Shown: positions 1 to 13,438, numbered from the stretch's first letter. The stretch: 64,000 nucleotides of DNA from Hybos culiciformis (GCA_964007475.1 OZ023274.1:186001-250000), one strand, 5' to 3'. Made by a program: numbers and translations. The notes: generated by a model not told the origin, from the sequence alone.

Positions 1-1
1 T

Positions 2-2311
2 CGTGCGGCAGCAGAAAAATATGGCATACCAAAATCAACCCTGCACGATAAATTAAAGTACCGGAAGGGCAATGTACTAGAGGGCCGGACCCCGTTCTCT
101 CATTTCAGGAAGAGGAAAAAATATGTGAAATGGTGTATAAAATTATCTAGATGTGGATTTCCTATTAAAAAAGACTTATTGAATACTGTGGAAAAAATTA
201 TGAGAGATAACCCAAAACGAAAAAATCCATTTACAAATGGACATCCTGGTCGAACTTGGATTCACAATTTTTTTAAAAGAAACCAGAGCTTAGTCCAAAG
301 AGAAGCTCAAAGCATAACAAAAGGTCGAGCTATAATTACAACAGAAGTAATTAAAAAATGGTTTCGAGAATTGAAGTCTTACCTAGAAAGCATAGATCAA
401 TTAAGTTTGCTCGAAAATCCATCCAGAATCATTAATGGAGATGAGACCAGCTTCAACTTGTGCCCCAAAACAGGTAAGGTTATTGCCCCTAACGGGTACA
501 AAAACGTATATCAAATTGAAACGGCAAACGAAAAGGAAACACTTACGGTGCTGTTAGTTTGTTCCGCAGAGGGCAAAATTTTGCCGGCAATGGTGGTATT
601 TCCTTATATAAGGCCACCAAAAGATGTAATTAACAGTATGCCCGAAAGTTGGTTCCTGTGCCGAACAGAAAGCGGTTGAATGCGAAGTGAGACGTTTTTT
701 GAGTATGTGGCAAATTGTGTCAGCAAATGGATTGATGAGGAAAAAATAACTCGTCCCGTATTATTTTTTGTTGATGGCCATAAATCTCATTTGACTATGG
801 AATTGAGCGAATTTTGTGATGCTAATAAAATAATTTTATATTCTTTACCTCCAAATACGACTCATTTGATGCAGCCACTTGACGTAAGTGGTTTCAAACC
901 CCTAAAAAATGAGTGAAAAAAAACCGTCAGAATGTAGCAATCAGACAATTTGGGTAAAGTACTTTCAAAAAAAACTTTTTGCCCAATGTTACAAAAAACT
1001 ATTATAAATAATCATTATTTAAAAAACAGTATTATCAACGGATTTCGGAAATGTGGTCTTTACCCTTTCAACCCTGATGCAGTTGATTATTCTAAATGCG
1101 TGAAAAATTGTATAGAAGAAATTTCCGATGACAGTGCAACAATGCAATTAAAAAAAAAGACTGAGGACACTATTGAAGTCATTAAATTCTTTAAGAATGC
1201 ACTTGAAGAAAGAAACATAAACGTCGACACTGTTTTGGACGTCCTTACAAATTATGTGCCCCTTATGATGCACCAATAGATACATCTAAAAATGTTGAAG
1301 ATCGGACATTCAATGAACAATTTATGATGGATAGAATTCTATCTTTCGACGAAAGTATTGTACTGGATAAAGAAAAATTGGATCAAAGCCAACAACAAAT
1401 TGGTGAAAAAAACATAAAATTATGTAATTACACAAACACAAAAATCTAATTATAATATTTATAAATCTTAATTTTTTTTCTCTAGCACCTTCGACTCCAG
1501 TTCCAGGCAATGAGGAATCTGAATCAAATTTGAATAACGATGATGTAGGATCTAATCTTATTACTCCATTTGCAACACCTAACAGCGTAAAATATCAAGA
1601 ATCTGGTAAGAAAACATATTTAGATATTAATTAGTCTTTAAAAATTGAAAAAAAATTTCATTGCAGATCTAATATTTTCAAGTACTCCATCGGTTTCTAA
1701 GCAATTCAACCATGACGAGTTAAATTTGAATCTATCTATACAACTACCAGTTCAAGTAAACTAAAATGCGGTAAGAATCTATTATTGTTCGTAATAGAGA
1801 TTTCAATAATCTAAACTAAACAATTCTCCGATTGCAGCTCCAGTAATTACGAATTCAAATTTAATCAAAACACCAAAATATTCGGTTACTAAAACCACTT
1901 CTACAAGTGAAATTGATAAACACTTGTATTATCCAAAGGCAATTAAATTTGGTAAATCAAAGAAAAAAACACCAGAGACAAAACTACCAAGTGCAGTTTC
2001 ATCTATTTGTTGGCGTGAAATAATGATGAGAAAGGAAAAAAAAAACTGGATCATGACAAAACCGTTGAGCAAAATAAAATAAATCGATTAAATAACAAAA
2101 AGGACAAAAAAAAAATAAGAAAAGTTCAAAACAAAATTGTAAGTGCAATGAATGTGGTAGTGAACTAATCAGTGATACTGAAGATGAATGTTTAAAAAAC
2201 ATTGGCTGTGATATTTGTGGTAAATGGTTTCATCTAAAATGTACATCATTAAGAGATATGTGTTACAAAGACGCAGCGTTTGAGTTTTTCCCATGCTCCA
2301 AAAGTTCATAA
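2..2311 (+). pseudogene. Pogo/Tigger-like (CENP-B type DDE) transposase, decayed
   Basis: The reading frame is already open at the window start, so the 5' end is missing. It encodes a psq-type helix-turn-helix end (RAAEKYGIPKSTLHDKL), then a DDE endonuclease core with INGDETSFN, LFFVDGHKSHL and LPPNTTHLMQPLDV, the three catalytic-Asp blocks of the DDE_1 family. The frame is broken by TGA at 677 and 914 and TAG at 935; at the first two the family normally has Trp, and the third probably does too. A frameshift follows near 1270-1280. Downstream coding blocks separated by GT-AG intron-like gaps end in a Cys-rich finger (CNECGSEL, then CDICGKWFHLKC) resembling a PHD finger, which many insect pogo-like transposases carry. 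The product would be a DNA transposase acting at TA targets. It is clearly non-functional as sequenced. Confidence 0.85.
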
Positions 2312-2720
2312 TGTGATACAAAGACTAAAATTAATTTTAATATTTAATAACTATGTTTTTTATGAATTATATTTTATTTTATAAATTTTTTGAATAATTT
2401 TATCCTTATTTTTGCAATAAACTGTTAAAAAAATTAAGTTTTTTTAAAACATATTTACTCTGTCCGATTATTAGATCAAGTGTCCGAGAAACTGAAATTT
2501 AGTGTCCGGAAACTGGTGAAATTTCACTTTTTTGACTTATTCATTAATTTTCGAGAAAGTATTCATAAAAATAATATACATATATTTTTTTTGTTAAATA
2601 AATAGCAGATCTTTGAAAAAAAACCAAAAATACCGATATCGGAATTTTAATTCGAAAGTTACAAGCTGTGAAAGATGAAAAAAAAGTTATTCGTCCGATA
2701 ACCGGTACATTTACCCCATA
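2312..2720. other. Probable non-coding 3' end of the pogo-like element
   Basis: AT-rich sequence after the transposase stop. It contains GTCCGATTATTAGATC and AGTGTCCGGAAACTGGTG and ends in CGTCCGATAACCGGTACA, and repeated GTCCG-type words suggest the terminal region of the element. The left terminus lies outside the window, so the inverted repeat cannot be confirmed. No gene seen. Confidence 0.4.
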
Positions 2721-4457
2721 TAATAAAATAGTAATGCAAATAGTTTTATAAATATAATAATAAGCGAATATAGTATTTAGTATATATTGTCAGTAAAAAA
2801 AAAATTTTCTTTTTTTAGCTTTAAAATATCTTTCAAAAATTCAAAAGTCTATTTATTTGCCTTTATTATTATTATTATTTTTTTTTTTGAAAAATATTTT
2901 AAAAAGGAAAAATCATTTTAAATATAAAGATAATTTTATATTAAAAAAAAATTATCTGATTAGTTATGATGGATACTGCTTGTTGACTGCTCGGAATGCT
3001 GCTTGATGACTGCTGCTGTTGTTGTTGTTCATACTAAAATTGTTCATTGATGATATTTACTATGTTAATATATATATTTTTTTTTTTTGATTTTTTGGGT
3101 CCGAAACGAGTTACTATTAACTCGATTCGCTTTTTGATATTTTGAGTTCGAAACGAGTTACTATTAACTCGATTCGCTTTTGGATTCTTGATTTTTGGTT
3201 GTAATTGTAATTTAAAAAAAAAATTTTTGTTTGTTTTTATTTCATCTGTCACCTTGAACACATTCACAATAATTGTTTTTTTTTTTTGATTTAAAAACAA
3301 AATTCACAATAGTGTTTTTGTTGGGTCACAATTACATGTATTTAGTGGTATTAAGTTTTCAATGGATGTGTTCGTCAAATTTATCAATTTTAAATTTTTT
3401 TTTTTTTGTATTGTTTTAATAATTTTTTGTTTCACTTAAAAATGGCCTTTTTTTTTTTTAATAGAAATTTTTATTTTGTTGTAAATAAAAATGAGATTAT
3501 CATGCCATGTGATATGAATTTTCTAGGTTATTTTTTATTTTTATTTTTTTTTGATGAAGGTAAGCCTATAACTGAAAAATTAATTTTTATTTTATAGGTT
3601 GGTATTTAAGATTATTTGATGAAGTTGTTTTTTCCATTAATTTTTATGCACTTTGCACTTTAATGTTTTAATTCTTTTTTCTTTTTTCAAAATTAAAATT
3701 TCCAAAGTTATTATAAATTTAAATGCATTTTTCAGACAAAAATTCAAAACATGCACAACTTAGACCTTTAATATTTTCATTTTTTTTTTTCTTCTTTACA
3801 TTTTTTTTTTTTTTTTTCTTAAATTTTCTTTTAAATAAAAATTCAGGTAATTAATTTTTGTTTCATTGACAGGAATTTAAACTCGAACATTTTTTTTTTC
3901 TTTAATTAAAATAATCTAATTGTTTTTTTTTTAATTAGTATACTTTTCAGCGCAAATAATGAATTTCCTTTACTCTAATTTTTTTAGACGGTAAAATTAG
4001 TGTCTCGGCTATTAAAGCAAATTAAATTCCTATCCCTTTCATATTATTAAAAATGCATAATTTAGAATCATTATTCGCTACATTGAAATTTAGTTTAACG
4101 CCTGCTATGAAATTTAGCCGTTAATAAAAATTCCATACAAAAAATAATGATTTCAAAAAATTTTCCATTAGTACAGAATTTCAGTAGCGACATCTGATTA
4201 ATATAATCAATACTGAAATTCTCTTTGAATGGGAAATTTTTTGTAATCATAATAATGATTTAAATTTTTGCATTCTTAATATTAGAAAACGTATAGAAAG
4301 AAATATGTATTGTAAATAAAAGGTAATATAGGGGTAATTCCTATTGAATGCAAGTTCTGAATGCATTATTCAAATTTTAATCTATGATTTTTTTGTTAAA
4401 TATTAAAATTATTTCTACGGAAGCACTCAATACGTTCAATATATGAAGGATTCGTCC
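2721..4457. other. AT-rich intergenic sequence
   Basis: No coding or RNA gene recognised. It is dominated by T-runs and A-runs. A unit of about 47 bp containing CGAAACGAGTTACTATTAAC is present twice in tandem around 3099-3180. Confidence 0.7.
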
Positions 4458-6450
4458 CTGATATATATATATATATATTCCAATACGTAATTTATTTTCA
4501 GTTTAGATCAAACTTTTACATAAATAATTTCAATTTAACAATTCAAAATTACAAGTCAAATTACAAAACAATAATTTATGTACAATTTAAATTTAAAACT
4601 ATTCAATATAAAATATAATATAATATAAAATTTACAAGATAAAATTTACAAAGTAGTTACTAGAAAAAAGTTTTAGTTTTAGTGTTTCTTTTGATACAGA
4701 AAAATCAATTAAATGTTTATATTTGTTTCCTGTCAAGAGCATTTTATTGATTGGTTCGTTTTGTCCATAGAGCGTTCTGTGGAATTTAAGAGTAAAAAGG
4801 TCAGTAGAACGGAGGCGGGTATCGCTGCGAAATACGATTCGCTGAAAAATAAAGGGAGAGATAATGTTTTCATTGATAATTATGAAAATTACATCTGAAA
4901 CTTCGCGTCTTTTTTTTAGGGGAACTAAATTGATTAATTTTAGTCTGGAACTAAATTGATTAATTTTCGTAAGGTGGTAAAATTAAAGGATTTGACCACG
5001 GGAAGTGGCGAAGGGCGAATTGTAAGAATTTTTTTTGAATAGATTCAATGCGATCAATATGCACATTATAGTGAGGTGACCAAACTTGACTAGCATATTC
5101 AATATTGGGGCGGACAATTGTAGTGTCTAGAATTTTAAGAATATAAGGATCGTTGAATTCACGCGAAAATCTTTTGACAAAACCAAGCATGGAATTGGTC
5201 TTACTTATAATATTGTCGTAGTGGAGTTTAAAAGTTAGTTTTTCTTCATAAAGCACACCCAGGTCTTTGAAAGTGGTTACTTTACTAATTGCGTTATTAT
5301 TGAAAGAATACGGGAATATGATGGAGCTTTGCTTACGAGTGTAAGACATGAACGCACACTTACTGATGTTGAGAAACAGGTTATTAGTTTGGTACCAAGT
5401 ATAGAAGCGATCTAAATCTCCTTGGAGGAGGATTGCATCTTCAACTGATGTGATTTTCATATCGTCCGCGTAGATTTGAAGCCCACTATTTCGTATTATT
5501 GAAATGACGTCGTTTATGGAAATAATAAATAGAAGGGGACCGAGATGACTACCTTGAGGAACTCCTGAATTGGCTTCATAAGCTGAAGATATAGAAGATC
5601 TAAAAATGACATTATAAGTGCGATCCTTGAGATAAGAGCCAACCCAATTAACGAAGTAAGTAGGGAATTTCAACTTATTTAACTTGAACAAAATTACATT
5701 ATGAGGTAGCAGGTCAAAAGCTTTGCTGAGGTCTGTGTAAATGACATCAGTTTGAAATCCCGATTCAATAGATTCGACAAGAATAGAAGTTGTTTCAAGG
5801 TGATGGTTGATTTGTTTTTCATAAAACCGTGCTGATTTGGAATGAGAATGTTTTTACAAGGGTCATAAATTGAGTTATAAATCAAGAGTTCAAAGAGTTT
5901 AGGTATACCAGAAAGGTTAGCAATGGGCGGTAGTTTTCAACATCTTGTTTGGAACCCTTCTTATGAATAGGCTTAATAAAGGCTTTTTTCCAAAAAGAAG
6001 GGAAAGTACAAGACGAAAGGGAAAGATTGAAAAGAGAGGATAAGGGTGAGGCAAGAGATTCAGCGCAATTTTTCAAAATTGCTTCAGGTACGCCATCTGG
6101 GCCTGGGGTGAAGTTATTGCGAAGTTTTTCCAACTGTAGTTTCACTTTATCAATGCCGAAATATATGTTTAAGGGCAAAGGGACAACGGGATCTTTAATA
6201 TGGGAAAAATTTTCTTCAGAAATGAGAAAGGCTGGGTTACTTTTTGGAGCTGAAAAATGAGCCTTAAAAAATTCCGAAATGATTTTGGATTCATTACTCT
6301 TACGTCCGTTGAATTCAAGAAATGTCGCATTTTGTTTTACTATTTACAAATCTCCAAAAAGATTTAGGGTCAGTTTTAATTTTATTTGACGTTTCATATA
6401 AATAGTCATTATATTTTTGCTCAGAAAGGGTCTTAAATTCTTCAATTTAT
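4458..6450 (-). pseudogene. Jockey/CR1-like LINE reverse transcriptase, 5'-truncated and frameshifted
   Basis: Read on the minus strand, fragments in three frames give a colinear reverse transcriptase: GPDGVPEAILK (about 6100), KPIHKKGSKQDVENYRP, NQHGFMKNKST (about 5840), SGVPQGSHLGPLLF (about 5560) with YADD at about 5470, then the thumb region, EYASQVWSP and LRHFPWSNPL. Coding continues past the PYEN stop in another frame to about 4640, then an AT-rich 3' UTR and an (AT)n tail near 4460. The order matches jockey/CR1-like non-LTR retrotransposons, but endonuclease and ORF1 are absent. A direct duplication of about 33 bp lies at 4917-4970. Several frameshifts show it is dead. Confidence 0.85.
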
Positions 6451-8224
6451 AATCTTTTTTTTAGTTAAGCATAAAAAAGTTGAATAAAACAAAACAAATC
6501 TTTTTCTTTTATGGAATTTTTTTCTTAATTTTCTTACTTTTATTTGTTTGAGCTAACTGCCTTTAGCAAGCATATTTGACAGTAGTACAGAATTTTTTTT
6601 ATAATATTTCAACTTTAAACTTTAATTGTCCTACCTACTAATCCTGAGATTATCATATACTCTAAATGTGGTAGCAATTATTTTAGCTCAAATCAACAGT
6701 AGTAGAGAATTTTTATTCAAATCTTATGTTAACCTTTAATTGTCCTAAGTATAAAAATTGTGGTAAATTTAATTTTATCTTACTATTAACTTTGGTAGCA
6801 ATCTTTACTGCAACCCTTTGATGCTTTACAGTAGTAAATTAAATGACCTTCATTATTCTTTTAATTTAAAATTTTTGAAATATTAGTAAAAAATTAGTTC
6901 ACGATCACGATAAGTGGTACACAAATTGAAAAAAAAAAAAATCTAAATATATTTCATTTCAACTAACCTAATGTCCTCTTTGGTTTTATGTTGTTTAATT
7001 TATTTTTGTGTTATTGAGGTCAGAATGAAAAATATCATTTAGTTCAGTGTGTTATAACATAAAAAAAAAAAATAAAAATTAAAAAAATAGAAATATTAAG
7101 AATAAGAATAAAAAAAAAAGTATTTCTAAAATAATGGAACGGATTTTTATTACTTTGAAATTTTATTTTTCTATATTTTTTTTTTTTTTTTGTTAAAGTA
7201 GCATACATTTTATGTAGCGCGCAAAATTATAAGTATCCATACGTAAATAAATAAAAAAATATATATTTTTTTAAGTGCTGCATAGAATTAATATAAAATA
7301 ATAATAATAAAGAAAAAAAAACAATAATAATTAATTATTTTAATATATTTTTAGTTTATAATTAAAGGCTTCTTGAATTTTTTATTTATTTTTTATTCTT
7401 CTTATGTTTTTCATTTTAATGAAGTTTGTGGCTTAAGTCTTTTGATTTATAACAAACAATTGATGAATCTTTTTACTTGATATATTCTAATTGAGACATT
7501 TTATAAAATAAATGTGAAATCTTTTTTTCTTTAATGGTGATAGGATAAAATATAATTTATTTATTATTTATTTTTTTGCACTCAAGTGCAAACCATAAAA
7601 GTGTGTTTTATTAAAACCGAACTCAGTAGTCTTTTACAAAATTTTGAATAATAAAAATTTTTAAAATGAAATGAAATGGTTCAGAAAATTAAGGAAATTC
7701 AAAATTCCACGTCACTAGCCCTGGAGTGTAATATTTTAGTTTTTTTTCTCTGTTTGATTTTTTGATTATCAGTTTCCTTTACTTCACAGCTTCAGCAAAT
7801 ATGTTCAAGTTTTTCAAAGGCCAATTTGAGCCAAAAAAGTCAAATTTTTAAAAATCCGGCTCACTCACCCTGGATATACCAAGTTATATACTCTTTAACA
7901 TATCAAAAAATCCCTAAAGTCGAGATTGTATTAACCGTACAATTAAAACAAACCCAAGACCAATTTTTCACATTGAGGTTCTTAACGCCTGAACAAAATA
8001 TTTCAAAGATAAGAACTTTATGCTTCGATAACGAAAAAACTAATGATAAGATAGAAAAAAAGTATATTAATTCTTATAAGAATATTCTGATTCCTTACAA
8101 TCACAATACCCAAATTATTAAAAATATAGCAAAATTTCGGGGTTTTGTTTAAGAAAGAGACTTTGCTTAATAGTTTCGTTATATATCTTCTTGACTAATG
8201 ATTAATTGTGGGGTCTGGGGTTCT
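6451..8224. other. AT-rich intergenic sequence
   Basis: No gene recognised. Long A and T runs predominate. A 108-codon open frame at 7826-8152 shows no recognisable motif and is not called as a gene. Confidence 0.6.
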
Positions 8225-9125
8225 ACTTCGCAAAAAAAAACCTCGAAAAAAAAAAACTCGAAAAAAAAAACCTCGAAAAAAAAAACCTCGAAAAAAAAAA
8301 CCTCGAAAATAAAAACCTCGAAAAAAAAAACCTCGAAAAAAAAAACCTCGAAATGAAAAAACCTCGAAGTTTTTTTTTTTGCAAAAAAAAAAAAAAACTT
8401 CGAGGTTCTTTCTTAGTCACTTATCTTTTACTGTTAAACACACCTCCAAACAACTTCATATCAAAAAAAAAATTATCAATCGAATTGGAAAAGGAAACAT
8501 AATGTTTTCAAATAAAAAACCCGCCATATCCCCCTAATTTTTGGTGTGTAACAGACCTGCTTCGGCAAAATTTGCCTAGGACGCAAAATAGCGTAAAAGC
8601 ATGGCACCGGCGACTTAAAACTTTAGCTGGCAAGCCACACCTGGGGGTATACAGACTCATAACGTTGCTCGGAAAAGAGCAGGTGATGGTTAAGTTGTTA
8701 AGTTGTTGAGGCTGGATGCGGGACAAAGCTCGAAAATTCGACTACAATACATTGAAAAGGAGAAACGTCTTTTACAAATTTTTGAAGAGAGAGAAGATCG
8801 TTCTCTTTTAAATTTTTTGCACGGCATTGCCTATAATATTAATCTTTAATTTCTTTTTTGTTAATTTTCCATTAAATTTGAATAAAAATATCATTTTTTT
8901 TTGAGCAGAAGAAATTTTTATGTTGTGCCGTTAGTAAAACAAATATTGAAATCATAAAATTGATTTTTTTACATAACTCTAGCTTAAAAACTTCAGTTTT
9001 ACGGCTCCCTGGCTTTTCGAGGTTTTTTTCGAGTTTTTTTTATTTCCTTCGAGGTTTTTTTTTTCGAGGTTTTTTTTTTTCGAGGTTTTTTTATTCGATA
9101 TTTTTTTTTTTTCGAGTTTTCTTAT
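8225..9125. mobile_element. Fold-back element with CTCG(A)n arms
   Basis: The left arm (8228-8410) is a tandem array of CCTCGAAAAAAAAA units. The right arm (about 9015-9120) is the same motif in inverse orientation, CGAGGTTTTTTTT. An internal hairpin of CGAAG and CTTCG around T/A runs lies at 8364-8404. Between the arms, 8535-8770 is a more complex, less AT-rich core of unknown origin. The architecture is that of a fold-back transposon whose inverted ends are made of short tandem repeats. Target duplication could not be fixed. Lysine-rich frames across the array are repeat artefacts. Confidence 0.7.
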
Positions 9126-11842
9126 CACTCCCTTAATTGTGATGTTTTAAAAGTCTTTTGGCTTTACAGATTCGAAAGAGGGTCCGAAAACGGATTGAGA
9201 GCGATCGTACAAATATTTGAAAATATTCTTGTAAATATTTTAGAGGAGGTCTATAGTATAGTGTTTTATATTTTTAATCATTGAATTCGTTTTGAAAAGA
9301 TGGTTTCGCTAAAAACAAACAAGTATTTATTATGATAAAAATGTAATCATTATCTTGAAAACTTATTTGTGGGCAACATAATTTGACAATTACAATTTAA
9401 AAACTTAAAAATTATTTTGATTTTAAGTTGTTCACAAAAAAACTAAAAGAAAATTAGTCAAGAAAAGTTTTATTTCAAAGTTAAACATTTTTAACAGGAT
9501 AGTAAATTCAACGGATTGTCGAAATGTTCAAATGGTGCAAATGTTCAAATGGTGGAAATGTTCAAATGGTGGAAATGTTCAAATGAATTCAAGACGGTGG
9601 TATTCTTATCTTTTTTTTGTTTATTTCTTTATTTCTAATTTTTTTTTTTAATTATTTTAAAAATTAATTGTTTTCTTCTTTTATAGAAGTATTTAAAGTT
9701 AATTCTATTTGTTCTTTCAAATGAATTTTATTGTTACAAACAATGAAAGTGTGTAATACTGACTAAGTAAGTGAAAAGGTATTTAGATAAGGTTTTAGAA
9801 AATATAGGAATAGTTTCGTTATAAATTTTGTTCTACAATTAAATCTATTAATTTTATTAGATGCTCATCAATAAATGTTTTTTTGTAAATCATTTATTGA
9901 ATAATAATTTATAATAATCATCGCTTTGTTTAAGTTTTTAGCCCGTTTTCCGTCAAAAATTAAAAAACGGACCATATATTTTCTTTTCGTCCGTTCCACA
10001 CAAAAATTTTTATAACTATGAAACTACTTGGTGGATTTGGCTAAAATATGTGTTATCTTGTTCGCTTTCAGTCAACTCTCATCTGTAGTCTTTGTATACG
10101 GGTTTACGAATTAGAATTTCTCAACCGGTCAAGGATCTAAATAATTATCATATAAAATTTATAGAAATTATAATTTTTTATTAAATTTAAATAGTTAAAT
10201 AAGTATCGGGTAAGATAGGTTAATTACAGGAACCAAAAAAAATGGTTCCGGATTATGGAAACTAAAAAAAATTTTAAGTCCCCGTGCGCGAAGGATTCGG
10301 ATTGGGGATGAAAGATTTTGATGCAAATTGGTATATATGAATGAAGATTCACTGTTAAAAAAATTATTCGAAAGTAGAAACGGGCCCAATATTTCATTAA
10401 TGATATACTACTGTTCTGTATTTTTTTAATAAATATTATTTTTATATTTATTAAAAAAATTCAGAATGAAGTTTTGTTAAGAGCCTTTTAAGTTAATTTC
10501 TTTCAAGTATATGAGCAATCCATTCTATATATGATATGATTTATTGACTAGTACATATATTTCAATTATAATTTGAACTTTTTATCCTTTTTTTATTAAA
10601 AATATTTATCGTTAAGTATCTATTATTTTTGATTTGAAACATGGAATTTTTTTTGTACAATAAGATAAAGTCAGTGAAAGTTTTATTTTTAATGAAATTG
10701 AACACATGCTTTGACATAGACATTTTTTAATGATTGACATATAACCTAAATTAATTAATTTTCATGATTCATTTTAAAGTATTTCATTAATAATTTCATT
10801 CACGATTTAAATTTTTTTGATAAATGTTTTAAAAAAATAAATATTATATAAAAATTCTAAACTAAATTCTAATTTCTCTTTTGAGAAAAAAATATATATT
10901 TTCTAAAATATAAATACCTTAGTTCCTTTTTTTTTATTTCTTAAAAAAGAAAAATTTTTTTTTCTTTTTCCTGAATGGACAGTAAACTAATTTACAACGG
11001 AACACCATCTCATAATGTTCAGTAAAAAAAAATATAAAAATAAAAAGAAAATCATTTTTACGCTATAAACTTGAACCGTTTCATCTAATAACATTTTAAG
11101 ACACACAATTTGATTATTTAAATACGTACTAAAAAGTAGAAAATAAAACTATACATAATTTCCAAATCCAAAAATTTTTTTTATATTAGAAAACTTGTTG
11201 ACATGCATATATTTAACTAAAAATGAAAACGTGGGGTCGAATATTTAACAAACCCCATCATTTTAATTTTTAGTTTCTAACTTCCAAACATAAGCGTTAA
11301 TTTCAGACTGTTTATTTGAAAATTTTTTCTTTATAATTACACATTCAAATTTATTCAAATTAGATTTATATAGTTTCATATATTCCGAAATATATTTATC
11401 ATTATATATTTTGAGACCACACATCGAATCCTCTTTTCAACAATTAACCAAGTACAAATTTCAATTAAAATGTATTTTAAGACCGTATTCCGACTCCTTA
11501 ACACAATTGAGTGCTAAAGAGTTTTTCGGGTTCCTGTACAATCGACGCATGTAACAAATTTTCATTGAAATCCATTTTTAGACTTTTTCAACCCCAGCCC
11601 GAATCCTTGGACAAAATCGAGGGCTGAACATTTCTTGCTTTTTTAAATCCACTAATACCAACTTTAATTTCATATTATTAAATCCAATCAATCAGTCATA
11701 ATATTTATTTTATTTTCTGCTTTTTATAATGTGCTGTTCATGTATGTACATTATAAGAATATAGTAAATATGAACTTGCAATTAACATTTGAGTCACTTT
11801 CTCCGAACTGATTATTTTTAAATTTTCTATGCAGGTACAATT
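9126..11842. other. AT-rich intergenic sequence with a 17-bp minisatellite
   Basis: No gene recognised. A short tandem array of GAAATGTTCAAATGGTG lies at 9521-9585 (about four copies). The rest is AT-rich unique sequence with homopolymer runs. Confidence 0.6.
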
Positions 11843-12185
11843 GGGCACTCCGAAATAATTTATACGGACATAATTTGTACGAGAAAAACGACATTGTTTA
11901 TACGATAAATAATGTCTTTTGAAAGCGACATTATTTATAAAAAAAAAAAACGCCATTATTCATACGATAAATAATGTCGTTTTTTTTTGTATAAATAATG
12001 TCGCTTTCAAAACGACATTATTTATCGTATGAACAATGTCGTTTTTTTATCGTATGAATAATGCCATTTTTAAAACGACACTATTTATCGTATGTTAGTA
12101 AAAAAGATAAAATATTTGTGTGGCGGGTGGGCGCCACAAATCCCACTGACCAACCGCCCGCGCGCCGCTCTGCTGCCCCGTATAG
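11843..12185. mobile_element. Fold-back element of the ACGACATTATTTATACG family (copy A, truncated)
   Basis: It begins GGGCACTCCGAAATAATTTA, the terminus seen in the complete copies at 32882 and 35955, and consists of alternating forward and inverse ATAATGTCGTTTT motifs. It ends inside a GC-rich block (ACCAACCGCCCGC) matching the interior of the 35955 copy. The opposite terminus is missing, so this copy is truncated. Confidence 0.75.
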
Positions 12186-12410
12186 ATTTTCCTTATACCA
12201 TTAAATTTTTTTTTGAATTTTAGGTGGTGTTAGGTGTTGGAAAATACCTTTAACCAAATTCAGTTGGAAAAATGTTTTGAACAAAATTTTCTATCATTGT
12301 ATCAGAAATTTTATCCCCTGCTGTTCGTATTAAACATTTTTATTTTTATTTATTTTATTTGAAGAACATTTTTTTAATCCCTTTTGTTTTTATTGGTAAA
12401 AATAAATGAA
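12186..12410. other. AT-rich spacer
   Basis: No feature recognised between the truncated fold-back and the poly-T that marks the 3' end of the large LINE. Confidence 0.5.
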
Positions 12411-12789
12411 ATTTTTTTTTTTTTTATTTCATTTATTTAGTTCGTAAACTATTTAACATGATTATCTTACAAATCTTAAATATATTACATTATATGTTTT
12501 AAAATTTATTCCTTATATATTTTACTGGGATCCGGTCAATTCGTCGTCAGCAATTCGTCGTAAATCAATTCGTCGTAAGCAATTCATCGTAAAACAATTC
12601 ATCGTAAGAACAATTCGTCGTAAATCAATTCATCGTAAGAACAATTCATCGTAAATCAATTCATCGTAAATAAATTAATTCGCATATTTGTATCTTAAAC
12701 AGTTTTAATTCATTATTTTTCTACACTCTTAGGTAGCAAAAAAAACAAATAAACAAAGGTTAAAACTTTATATTAAGAGCAACCGTTTC

Positions 12790-13150
12790 AAAAATCAATT
12801 TTGTCAATTGTTTCGTATTGCTCAACAATTCTCTTCCAGGCATCTAAATATTTTTTTTGGTTGGTTGTCCACTATCTATTTCGGCCATTAACTGTACGTA
12901 AATAAGCTCATTTCGTCCTTGCTCTATTTTTAGATTTTCAAAAAACTTCCAAATAGAAGGATGGTTTTCGTGCACTAATTCTGTGAAACCGCGATGACAC
13001 CCTTCCATGTGATTATTGGTTTTGAGTAAATCTAAGTTTAAATGAACGTTCTACCATTTCATTGGAAACAAAAGTAAATTAAGAACTTCAATCTAAAGCT
13101 GACATAAAGTTCCGTCGCTGGAACAATGCACTAAAATAATAATCACGGAG
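12790..13150 (-). pseudogene. MULE transposase C-terminal fragment
   Basis: Minus-strand translation across frame breaks gives TNNHMEGCHRGFTELVHENH followed by PSIWKFFENLKIEQGRNELI and a basic tail, the pattern seen after the catalytic core of insect MULE transposases. The catalytic residues are absent, so it is a relic carried inside the fold-back element. Confidence 0.65.
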
Positions 13151-13212
13151 ACCATCGTCAGATATTTTTGATCCGAGGAGAGCTGATACTTGGCAGTGGG
13201 TGTTGAAGGCCT

Positions 13213-13438
13213 TCATCGTAAATCAATTCATCGTAAAGCAATTCATCGTAAAGCAATTCATCGTAAACCAATTCATCGTAAGCAAACGACTTTTTGAGCC
13301 GTGGAGAGCTGATGCGTGGCGGTGCGCACCGCCACGCATCAGCTCTCCACGGCTCAAAAAGTCGCTGGCTTACGATGAATTGGTTTACGATGAATTGCTT
13401 TACGATGAATTGCTTTACGATGAATTGATTTACGATGA
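13213..13438. repeat. Long near-perfect palindrome (two arms of 113 bp)
   Basis: The centre lies between 13325 and 13326 (GGTGC|GCACC). The arms contain TTTTTGAGCCGTGGAGAGCT and four AATTCATCGTAAA units each, with only a few mismatches near 13282-13287. A diverged single copy of the inner segment (GAGGAGAGCTGATACTTGGC) lies at about 13175, suggesting the palindrome arose by inverted duplication of the element's own arm. Confidence 0.85.

Noticed and set aside
7826..8152. 108-codon open frame
   Set aside because: No recognisable motif or splice partners; composition is like the surrounding AT-rich sequence.
8206..8502. Lysine/leucine-rich open frame
   Set aside because: Produced by the CTCG(A)n tandem array of a fold-back element.
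12540..12665. Regularly spaced AATTCATCGTAAA repeats resembling a CRISPR array
   Set aside because: The units are tandem with almost no spacers and recur inverted at the other end of a fold-back element in a eukaryotic genome.
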